Source: Duodenibacillus massiliensis
GTDB taxonomy: Bacteria; Pseudomonadota; Gammaproteobacteria; Burkholderiales; Burkholderiaceae_F
NCBI RefSeq assembly: GCF_900128485.1
Contig: NZ_LT635861.1
Span: forward strand, 330,027-394,026
Length of the DNA: 64,000 nucleotides
Direction: 5' to 3'
A model generated the notes under the pieces. It made no database searches. It had not been told where the DNA came from and saw only the letters and a list, made by a program, of their open reading frames with translations. The first letter of the stretch is position 1. Each line of letters starts with the position of its first letter. Both the position numbers and the translations under genes were made by a program. Below are positions 46,681 through 53,944 of this stretch, piece after piece.

Positions 46681-47637
46681 ATGCAGGCAGCAGTTGATGT
46701 GAAGGCCCTGGGACATGTGGCCGTTCTCATGGGGGGCTTCAGCTCCGAGCGCGAAGTTTCGCTTTCAAGCGGTGAGGGCGTTTTAAAGGCGCTCTTATCC
46801 AAGGGCGTCAATGCCGAAGGCTTTGACCCGGCGCGCCGCAGCATCACGGAGCTTGCCGCGGGCGGCTTTGACCGTGTGTTTATCGCCCTTCACGGGCGCT
46901 TTGGTGAAGACGGCACGGTGCAGGGGGTGCTCGAGTATCTCGGCATTCCCTATACGGGACCGGGCGTGAAGGCAAGTGCCGTTGCGATGGATAAGAGTGC
47001 AACGCGTCTTGTTTGGGATGACGCAGGACTGCCCCTGGCGCGCGGCATGACGGTCACATCAGCCGATCAGGCGCAGGCTGTGTTTGAACGGTTGGGCGGC
47101 AGCGTCGTCGTAAAGCCTGACTGCGAGGGCTCTTCGATCGGCGTGACGAAACTCAAGGACGCAACGGTTGACGCGATTCGTGATGCTCTTCAGAAGGCCC
47201 TGAAGCTTGATCGCGAGGTTCTCGTGGAAGAGCGCATCTTCGGGCGTGAGCTTACGGTCGGAATTCTCGGAGGCAAGGCCCTGCCCGTGATTGAAATCAA
47301 GGCGCCTGCGGGCGACTACGACTATCAGAACAAGTATTTCGGCAACGCCGTCAAATACGACTGCCCGGCAGAACTGCCTCAGGCCGTTACTGAGGCCGTG
47401 CAGGCGGCGTGCGAAAAAGCCTTTGCAGTTTTGGGCGCCCGCGGCTGGGGCCGCATTGACCTGATGATGAGGCCCGACGGCAGTTTTGTGCTGCTCGAAC
47501 TCAATACGAGTCCCGGCATGACGCCGCATTCGCTTGTGCCGATGGCAGCGCGTGCCGTGGGACTTTCCTATGAGGATCTTGTGGTGAAGGTTCTTGCCTC
47601 GGCTGCGCTGGATCATGTGCGCCCCAAGGTGCAGTAA
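46681..47637 (+). CDS. ddl: D-alanine-D-alanine ligase
   Basis: 318 residues, ATP-grasp. VLMGGFSSEREVSL near 15, ALHGRFGEDGTVQG, DCEGSSIGVTKL and LELNTSPGMTPHSL are DdlB signatures. Supplies D-Ala-D-Ala for MurF. Lies 30 bases after murC and 15 before ftsQ. Confidence 0.96.
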   Translation: MQAAVDVKALGHVAVLMGGFSSEREVSLSSGEGVLKALLSKGVNAEGFDPARRSITELAAGGFDRVFIALHGRFGEDGTVQGVLEYLGIPYTGPGVKASAVAMDKSATRLVWDDAGLPLARGMTVTSADQAQAVFERLGGSVVVKPDCEGSSIGVTKLKDATVDAIRDALQKALKLDREVLVEERIFGRELTVGILGGKALPVIEIKAPAGDYDYQNKYFGNAVKYDCPAELPQAVTEAVQAACEKAFAVLGARGWGRIDLMMRPDGSFVLLELNTSPGMTPHSLVPMAARAVGLSYEDLVVKVLASAALDHVRPKVQ

Positions 47638-47652
47638 CGGACGTGACGGACA

Positions 47653-48432
47653 ATGCAGAAGAAGAGGGTTTGGCGCTGTGTTTTTGTTGCCGCGGCTCTT
47701 TTGGCCGCCGCGGGCGGCGCTTACCGTTTTCTCACGTCTGAGGCCAACACCGTCCGTGAGCTTTACATTGTCGGGGATGTGAAGGGACCTTCGGTGAATG
47801 AAATGCAGCAGGTCGTGCAGCGCACGGTGCAGGGCACGCTTTTCACCGTAAACCTTAAGGCCGTGAAAGAGGCGGTGCAGGAATTAAGCTGGGTTCAGAG
47901 TGCTTCCGTTGAGCGCGTCTGGCCTGACGGCCTGAAAGTGACCGTGATCAAACACAATCCGGTTGCGATTTGGGAAGACGGCCGGCTTGTGTCTTCCGAG
48001 GGTATTCTCTTCACCGGAAACGATGAGTCCATCGAAAAGCTTGCCGACATGCCCATGTTTTCCGGCGATGCAGCCTATTCTGTGCAGGCCGTGCAGTATC
48101 TGCCGGCTTTTATGAAGGCCGCCAAAGCGCTCGGCGGGCGTCTGAAGGGGGTGCATGCGTCATACCGCGGCAGCTGGAGCGTGACGGTGGAACTCAAAAC
48201 AACGCCGGTGGTGACCATAGAACTCGGACGGGCACTGACGGAAAACAGTCCCGTGGAGCGGCTTGAGCGTGTGGTAAAACACTATCCGGATCTGTGCCGC
48301 ATCATGCAGGGTTATCCTTTGAAAATTGATGCCCGTTACCGCGATGCGTTTGCTGCACAGCTTCCGAACGCCGAGTCGGCCAGACTTTGGCGTCTGGAGC
48401 ACCCCGCGGTACAGAAAAAAGGTGAAGGTTGA
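47653..48432 (+). CDS. ftsQ: Cell division protein FtsQ
   Basis: 259 residues: short cytoplasmic N-terminus, a membrane helix (about 7-24), then a POTRA domain (VRELYIVGDVKGPSVNEMQQ, TLFTVNLKAVKEAVQELSWV) and the beta domain with RVWPDGLKVTVIKHNPVAIW. Structural divisome protein. Four-base overlap with ftsA. Confidence 0.94.
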   Translation: MQKKRVWRCVFVAAALLAAAGGAYRFLTSEANTVRELYIVGDVKGPSVNEMQQVVQRTVQGTLFTVNLKAVKEAVQELSWVQSASVERVWPDGLKVTVIKHNPVAIWEDGRLVSSEGILFTGNDESIEKLADMPMFSGDAAYSVQAVQYLPAFMKAAKALGGRLKGVHASYRGSWSVTVELKTTPVVTIELGRALTENSPVERLERVVKHYPDLCRIMQGYPLKIDARYRDAFAAQLPNAESARLWRLEHPAVQKKGEG

Positions 48433-49706
48433 TGGATTCAGCAGTAAAGTCCTCGCAGATTGCAGCGCTTGATATCGGTACCGCCAAAATTTCCGTGGTG
48501 GTGGCCGACGTTGACGACACGGGCGAGATCCGTGTGGTCGGCATCGGCAAGGTGGAAGCCTTGGGGATTTATGACGGCAGCATTCAGGACGTGGAGCTCG
48601 CCGTTGACTCAATCCGCAAGGCTGTTGCCGAAGCCGAAGCAATGAGCGGGCGCAAGATTACGACCGTGTCGGCGGCATTGACCGGAAAGTATCTGCATTC
48701 CGTGAACCGCAAAGGGCGTCTTGTGCTGCGTGAAAATGAAGTGACGGCGCAGGATGTGCAGCGCGTCACGCGCCTGGCGATGGCTTTTGACCCGAAAAAC
48801 GACAGCAGGGGCCGGGGTGACGATGACCGCGTGGTCTCGCACCTGGTGAAGGGATATACGCTTGATAACGACACGGCAACGCTTATTGCCGATCCGGTCG
48901 GCATGTCCGGTAACGTCATTCACGCGCATGTGCATCTCGCGGTCGGTTCGGAATCGATCGTGGCAAATCTCATCCGTTGCATCCGCCGCGCGGGGCTTGA
49001 CGTGGAGGCGCTTATTCTTCAGCCCTGGGCGAGTGCAGCGAGCTGCCTGACGCCCACGGATAAAGAGCTCGGCGTCATCATGATGGATTTCGGCGCGGGC
49101 TCGGTGGACCTGGCTTGCTACGAGCGCAGCCGGATAGAAAAAACAGAAGTGATACCCGTGGGTGGCAATCTTTTTACCCGCGATATTGCCGGGGTTCTGG
49201 GCTGCTCCCTGGATGATGCCGATGACCTTAAGCCCGCGTATGCGCATATCGGTATGAGGCCCGGTGATGACTATGAAACAATCCGTTATGTCTGTGAAGC
49301 CACGCGGGAAGAAAAGGTTGTCCCCTGCCGTAAGCTCGTGGAAGTCGTGACCTGCCGCGCCGAAGAAATTCTCAAAGTGATCCGCGACCGGTTTCTTGCA
49401 CCGGAAAACTGGCTGCAGAGAGCGGCCGGGGGCATTGTGATCACAGGAGGCTGTACGCGGATGCCGGGTTTTGCCGAGCTTGTCGCGAAGGTGATGCAGC
49501 TGCCGGTCCGCTTAGCCTCTCCGGGACACAAGGAAGGTAACGGCAGCGAAGATCTCATCGGGGTTGAGGATTCAACCGCGATCGGCGTGATTATTGAGAC
49601 CGTGCGGCGCCGCCGCTTAAGCGGCAAGGCCCGTGCGGCGGACGGACATCTCGGCGGCTTTATGGCCGGTTTCAAGCGGATGATCTTCGGCGACTTTTCC
49701 GGCTAG
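48429..49706 (+). CDS. ftsA: Cell division protein FtsA
   Basis: 425 residues, actin-like. AALDIGTAKISVVVADV is phosphate loop 1, the 1C domain spans about 85-165, MMDFGAGSVDLACYE is phosphate loop 2 and IVITGGCTRMPGF the adenosine motif. The C-terminal amphipathic helix GFMAGFKRMIFGDF anchors it to the membrane. FtsA tethers FtsZ, but no ftsZ follows here. Confidence 0.96.
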   Translation: MMDSAVKSSQIAALDIGTAKISVVVADVDDTGEIRVVGIGKVEALGIYDGSIQDVELAVDSIRKAVAEAEAMSGRKITTVSAALTGKYLHSVNRKGRLVLRENEVTAQDVQRVTRLAMAFDPKNDSRGRGDDDRVVSHLVKGYTLDNDTATLIADPVGMSGNVIHAHVHLAVGSESIVANLIRCIRRAGLDVEALILQPWASAASCLTPTDKELGVIMMDFGAGSVDLACYERSRIEKTEVIPVGGNLFTRDIAGVLGCSLDDADDLKPAYAHIGMRPGDDYETIRYVCEATREEKVVPCRKLVEVVTCRAEEILKVIRDRFLAPENWLQRAAGGIVITGGCTRMPGFAELVAKVMQLPVRLASPGHKEGNGSEDLIGVEDSTAIGVIIETVRRRRLSGKARAADGHLGGFMAGFKRMIFGDFSG

Positions 49707-49710
49707 CGGA

Positions 49711-49743
49711 AAAAAATAAACCCGAGTCGGCAACCGACTCGGG
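49711..49743 (-). terminator. Terminator on the minus strand after the HTH gene (also at the ftsA end)
   Basis: CCCGAGTCGG (49721-49730), 3-base loop, CCGACTCGGG (49734-49743). On the minus strand it is followed by TTTATTTTTTT (49720-49710); on the plus strand there is no T run. So it ends the minus-strand transcript of the HTH gene and may also act as a stem at the ftsA mRNA end. Confidence 0.7.
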
Positions 49744-49754
49744 TCAGGAATTAT

Positions 49755-49788
49755 GGGGTGAGATGCACCCCGCACACTCAATGTGTGC
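49755..49788. repeat. Two small hairpins beyond ftsA
   Basis: GGGGTG/CACCCC (49755-49760 with 49766-49771) and GCACAC/GTGTGC (49772-49777 with 49783-49788) stand in a row next to the terminator hairpin. No gene is visible in 49707-49848. Confidence 0.5.
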
Positions 49789-49848
49789 GCACCTATTTCG
49801 ATGATTCCTCCTGTCTGAGGTCTTTTCGAGGTGCTTTTGTGATGAGCG

Positions 49849-50085
49849 CTATGCGCTTTTTGGTTCGGTCGTTGTCTGCTGACCGGCGGCTTCCGTCAGG
49901 TAGCCGAGTCCGTCCACATACTTGCGGATGTCTTCCCGTTTCCAGTTGAGCTTAGCGGAAAATCCTTCAACCGGTTTCGGGAAGCGGGTCTTGTCCGAGT
50001 ACCGGCGGCGCTTGAACGTCGTGACGGAAATTCCCATGAAGGCGGTTGCGGCCGCTTGGTCCATCAGAAGTGTTGTGTTATCCAT
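49849..50085 (-). CDS. Small AlpA/excisionase-like DNA-binding protein
   Basis: 78 residues from ATG 50085 (MDNTTLLMDQAAATAFMGIS); an upstream ATG at 50103 adds six residues. QAAATAFMGISVTTFKRRRY is a winged-helix/HTH of the MerR/AlpA type, FPKPVEGFSAKLNWKREDIRKYV is the wing and last helix usual in prophage excisionase-like regulators. Overlaps the end of the upstream small ORF by 8 bases. Probably a leftover regulator of a mobile element. Confidence 0.72.
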   Translation of the reverse strand: MDNTTLLMDQAAATAFMGISVTTFKRRRYSDKTRFPKPVEGFSAKLNWKREDIRKYVDGLGYLTEAAGQQTTTEPKSA

Positions 50086-50206
50086 GGCGGTGGCTCCAGT
50101 CAATGTTGTCGTTTTGCTGTTGAACTGCTCGTTTCAGTTGTTCGTCCGTGTAGGCGTATCGCCCGTCCTTTCCCCTTGTCAGATGCCGCATCGCATAGAA
50201 CTCCAT
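50078..50206 (-). CDS. Small phage-like protein of unknown function
   Basis: 42 residues (MEFYAMRHLTRGKDGRYAYT and a Gln/Asp-rich C-terminus). Its stop overlaps the start of the HTH gene by 8 bases, a sign of translational coupling. Family not recognised. A longer frame reaches 50305 but runs over the plus-strand polyvalent gene remnant, so the internal ATG is used. Confidence 0.45.
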   Translation of the reverse strand: MEFYAMRHLTRGKDGRYAYTDEQLKRAVQQQNDNIDWSHRHG

Positions 50207-51568
50207 GACAATTCGTGACGGCGCTGAGGCTATGTACGAATTCATGGGCCGCACGGGCGCTATGCGGTTTGATCGTATTGCCGGCATCGCCTCCGTTGCT
50301 CGCAAGCCGACGGCTCAGCAGTTGGCCATACTCGGGCGTAGCTCGAAGGGCGGGTATTTGGCCCTGTCACTCAATACGCCGGAAGGGCGCATTGTTGATG
50401 ACACAGAGTTTGATTCCGCTTCGCCGCGGCTGATTGAAGACTTCTTTGCGCAGGCGCAGGAAAAGGCTGATCGTGGCGTGGCAGGTGCGTGGGCGCCCCG
50501 TGGCAAGGCGAAGGCCGGTAGCCGCACGTCTGAAGTGACGGAAACGCTTTCCACGGATCCGCAGATCGGTGCATCTTTCCGCACGTTGACAGACGCGGGC
50601 GCGGTGAACGTCGTGGACACTGTAGACGATTTGCCCACCGAGATTCGCAGTCAAATCGATGACACGGAACAAAGTCGGTCTCCGATGAAGTCGCCTCGCG
50701 CCGATATTAAGCGCGGCCTCAATGCGATGGCTCGACTCATTGCGGATCACAAGACGCCGTACCGTGCAATGTTCCGACAGGGGCTTGGGTGGGTTGATTT
50801 TGAGTACGGCTCTGAAGGTTCGGAACGTATTAAGGGCAACGGCTCTCGCAAGGGCGCACAGGGCATTATCCACATAATGGAGGCACGTTACCGTAAAGAC
50901 GGCTACAACGAAAAACAGATCGGTGACTTGCTGGATGATGCGGTCTACGCCATTGCCGAAGGCCACGAAACCTCCCGTCTCAATAAGAGTGGGGGTCACT
51001 TAAACGTTACGATTGAGAACTTCCGGAACGGAAAGACAACGCGCGTTGCGCTCACGAAGACGCCAAGTAGCGACGCTTGGGTGGTGACAGGATTCCATGT
51101 TGATGGGCTTGTTGCGACAGGTGCCACTAGAAAGGGTGATGGCAATGCTAGCGCTACGCATCAACGGCCTACACTCAGTCGTCCGCAGAAGGGAGCTGTC
51201 GCAACAGACTCGGTTCTTATTTTAGGGAATCGTGTGCTTACGATCAAGCATTCCGACAACGGCGACATCCAGGGGGTGTGTATGACCCGGCTTCCGGAAA
51301 GTCCTATCTCATCGCCTCGAACCTCTCGAAGGACACGGCAAAAGGTGTGTTCCTCCATGAGGTCGGCGTGCATATGGCGGCCGACGGTTCCGGCCGCGCA
51401 GCTATGGAGCCGCTGATTGCCCGGGCCGCTCAGATCGTGATTAACGGAGCGTCCAACGGTGACGCCACTGCCAAGGCTGTTTTACAGCGTATGGAAGACG
51501 CGGGGCTTATTGAAACAGTCGGCGGCCGCAAGAACATCAAGAAAGCCCAGGAAGAAGAGGCCCGGTAG
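50207..51568 (+). pseudogene. Phage polyvalent protein remnant: nuclease-like (PBECR-type) and zincin (HEVGVH) segments
   Basis: Two frames join into one protein. The first (to about 51276) contains IRSQIDD, then ARLIADHKTPYRAMFRQGLG, FEYGSEG, GIIHIMEARYRKDGYNEKQI and NFRNGKTTRVALTKTPSSDAW, which resembles the phage Barnase/EndoU/ColicinE5-like nuclease domains found at the ends of large phage proteins. After a GT repeat at 51276-51281 the second frame continues: YDPASGKSYLIASNL, GVFLHEVGVHMAADG (an HExxH zincin site). One extra GT unit explains the shift. The 5' part is absent, and the 3' end is cut by an IS3 remnant. Confidence 0.65.
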
Positions 51569-52155
51569 ATGTCATTGTCGACGTCTACAGCCGCATGGTT
51601 GTGAGCGCCAGGGTATTCGAGGCTGATAATGCCGACTTCGCCGCGCGCTTTCTCGGGGATGCCTTCAGGCGATACGGAATCAAGCCCGGACAGCTTGTCG
51701 TGCACTCAGACAATGGTGCGAGCATGAAGGCCGCTCCCACTTTGGCTTTGCTTGAGAAAAACGGAATTACCTTCTCGCACAGTTGTCCGCGAATCAGCAA
51801 CGACAATCCGTATTCGGAGTCCTTCTTCCGTGCGCTCAAGTACAGCGGCGATTAACTGTACCACCGTGACGGCTTCGACAATGCTGAGGAAGCTGAGCAA
51901 TGGGTGCAGGGCTTTGTAGACCACTACAACGAGCACCACAGACGCCGCGGCATCCGCATGGTAACGCCGGGGCAGCGCTATCGCGGCGAGGACGCGGAGG
52001 TGCTGCGCCGACGCAGGGAGACGATGCTGGAGGCTCGCAGACGCCATCTGGAGCGCTGGATCACCGGGAGAGTGCTGAACTGTACGCCGATCAAAGAGGT
52101 GTGGCTTAACCCCGAAAATGGGCAGTTGGAGGAAAAGCATGCCAAGGCAGCTTGA
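51565..52155 (+). pseudogene. IS3-family transposase (OrfB) 3' part with in-frame stop
   Basis: The integrase core reads DVIVDVYSRMVVSARVFEAD, then VHSDNGASMK (second catalytic Asp) and NDNPYSESFFRALKY (Glu). An in-frame TAA at 51853-51855 follows YSGD, after which the same frame continues LYHRDGF, WVQGFVDHYNEHHRRRGI, TPGQRY and ends at 52155. The part with the first catalytic Asp is missing. Dead remnant. It abuts the phage protein remnant directly. Confidence 0.8.
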
Positions 52156-52244
52156 ACAAACGCCCCGCTGTTGCTGCAACAGGGCGTTCAACGGTTTCCC
52201 GCGGGCCTCAGGCTCGGACTCCTCCTGCTGAGATTTCTTAACCG

Positions 52245-52297
52245 CGTGAACGGTGTTCTCAAACTCGTGAACACCCCCGTTTCTTACTTTCGTGAAC
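52245..52297. repeat. Three CGTGAAC repeats
   Basis: CGTGAAC at 52245, 52266 and 52291 (spacing 21 and 25), two of them extended to CGTGAACGGTG. May be terminal repeats of a lost IS21-like element or protein-binding sites. No gene in 52156-52437. Confidence 0.4.
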
Positions 52298-52352
52298 GGT
52301 GCAGCACAGCTGCATCAAAGGTTTTTCTACGGGCTAAAAAACTCTAGGTGAA

Positions 52353-52381
52353 TCCGCCGGAGGCGGAGGGGGCAGAGCCCC
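52353..52381. repeat. Two tandem GC hairpins
   Basis: TCCGCC-GGA-GGCGGA (52353-52367) followed at once by GGGGC-AGA-GCCCC (52369-52381). Located just before the decayed FAD reductase. Confidence 0.45.
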
Positions 52382-52437
52382 TCAGAACTCACACATATAA
52401 AAATTTGTAAATTAGAGGAAAGAAGACTTGACATCTA

Positions 52438-53587
52438 CCGGGTCTCTCGGGAATTGTCGCGGCGCTCGCAGCCCGGGAGCGCGGTGCGCAGGTTCTTCTG
52501 ATTGATAAAGCCCGCAAAGATATGCGCGGCGGTAATTCTCGCGTCTGCCGTGGGTCTTTTCTGATGCCAAAGGACAAAAGCCCCGAAGCGCGGACTGCCT
52601 TTATTGAAGATGTCGTCAAAAAGTCAATGGGCGGCGGACGTACGGATCTCTACGAAGTGCTCGCCGATCAGATTCTCGATGCCGTGGCCTAGGCTGAAAA
52701 GCACGGCGCCCGGTTTGAGCCCTGGCTGCAGCAGTCTCCCTGGCGGCTCGGAGTGCGGATTGCCTCGCCGGGCCAGTACCGCTGGATGCCCAAACTGCTC
52801 GAGACACTGCACACGGCTTATGAAAAGGCGGGGGAAAAAGCACTGTATCAGACAAAAGCAGTGCGGCTGCTTGTCAACAGTAAGGGCGCAGTCTGCGGCT
52901 GCCGTGTAAAGACCCGAAAGGGTCTGGTCGATATTGAGGCGAAGGGCGTGGTGCTTGCCACCGGCGGCTACTCCGCCAACCGTGCGTTACTGGAAGCGGC
53001 ACATCCGGGCGGCGCTTTGTGGATGAATCGATCGGTTACGCTGCCTTCGGCAAAGCGACCCTGAAGCAGCCTCAGCAGCAGGTGGCGCTCATTTTTGACG
53101 AAAAGACGCGTCAGGCGGAAAAGCGTATCGGTATGTCGATGACGCTCTTTGAAAAGGCGGGCGGCGGTCTTATTACCGCGGACGGAATCGACGATCTGGC
53201 TGTTAAGCTCGGCGTCCCGGCGGGGGTTTAAAGGAGACGGTGCAATCCTTTAACGCCAAGGTGAGGGCAGACGGTACGGCGCCTGAAGCCGTGCCTCCGA
53301 AATCCCATCTGGCGGCCAAACTCGACATGAAGGGCAGGCTCTACGCTTTTTATCCGCTGACTCCTTCCATCACCATGGTTTACGGGGGACTTACCATCGA
53401 CACGAAGGCCCGCGTCACCGCGCAGGACGGTGATGTGATGCGCGGACTGTATGCGGCGGGTGAAACCGTGAACCTCTACTATATGGACTATCACGGCGGC
53501 GGCATTTTGTCGCAGTGCCTGGCTTTCGGTCGCGTGGCCGGAGAGGGTGCGGCAAAGCTTGCCGGGCACGGAGGGCGAGTGTTTTAA
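52438..53587 (+). pseudogene. FAD-dependent reductase (fumarate reductase/tricarballylate dehydrogenase-like), decayed
   Basis: Begins inside the Rossmann motif (GLSGIVAALAARERGAQVLL), the first strand and glycine being lost. An amber codon at 52690-52692, a frame change near 53019 and a stop plus frame change near 53231 break it up. Recognisable pieces: RGGNSRVCRG, YQTKAVRLLV, GVVLATGGYSANRALL, YAFYPLTPSITMVYGGLTID and GLYAAGETVNLYYMDYHGGG. These fit flavocytochrome c/fumarate reductase flavoproteins, which Sutterella-like bacteria carry in many copies. About 380 codons remain of an expected 450-500. Confidence 0.83.
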
Positions 53588-53652
53588 ATATCGGTGATGT
53601 AACACGTAGCAGCGGGCGTAAAGCACGTCACTCTGACATCTGTTTATCGAAG

Positions 53653-53679
53653 ACGGCGCGGGTAAAACCGCGCCGTTTC
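53653..53679 (+). terminator. Hairpin after the decayed reductase
   Basis: ACGGCGCGG (53653-53661) and CCGCGCCGT (53668-53676) with T-rich continuation. Probably the original terminator of the reductase gene. Confidence 0.55.
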
Positions 53680-53790
53680 CGTTCTTAGAAAACTTTATTT
53701 CATTTTTGACGAAAAACCGATCACATTTCCGGGTGACAATCCGGCCGAAAAACTCAAAACGTTGTAAAAGAACAACAAAAAATAAATTCT

Positions 53791-53818
53791 TTTAGCAAAA
53801 AACGCCGAAAAGTATAAG
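53791..53818 (+). promoter_or_regulatory. Candidate promoter of the autotransporter gene
   Basis: TTTAGC (53791-53796), 16-base spacer, TATAAG (53813-53818). The expected start lies about 7 bases on, at the first C of a C10 tract. Confidence 0.45.
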
Positions 53819-53824
53819 GGAATA

Positions 53825-53834
53825 CCCCCCCCCC
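53825..53834 (+). repeat. C10 homopolymer at the predicted transcription start
   Basis: Ten consecutive C, 110 bases before the start codon. Such tracts slip during replication and are known switches of surface proteins in other bacteria. Confidence 0.7.
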
Positions 53835-53944
53835 TGTAGACAAATGCAGAAATTCTTATTCTGCGAATGTACCGCCTCGATAGGCGGGGGTGCATGCGTC
53901 CGAAAGATGCGTGCAGAAAAACGAAAATTTTCGGAGTTTTGTAA
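53835..53944 (+). promoter_or_regulatory. Structured 5' leader of the autotransporter mRNA
   Basis: Three consecutive hairpins: GCAGAA/TTCTGC (53846-53864), CCGCCT/AGGCGG (53872-53887) and GCATGCGTC/GATGCGTGC with G-U pairs (53892-53914). The palindrome CGAAAATTTTCG (53922-53933) follows and touches the GGAG ribosome site (53933-53936). A G run at 53886-53890 could also pair with the C10 tract. Confidence 0.5.

Noticed and set aside
49721-49743. Hairpin after ftsA as a plus-strand terminator of the dcw cluster
   Set aside because: No T run follows on the plus strand; the T-rich side is on the minus strand, so it was assigned to the opposite transcript.
50205-51416. Intact 403-residue plus-strand gene
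   Set aside because: Its last 47 or so codons are out of frame relative to the following HEVGVH segment, so it is treated as part of a frameshifted longer gene.
52245-52297. CGTGAAC repeats as a CRISPR array
   Set aside because: Repeat unit is only 7-11 bases, with three copies, unequal spacing and no cas genes.
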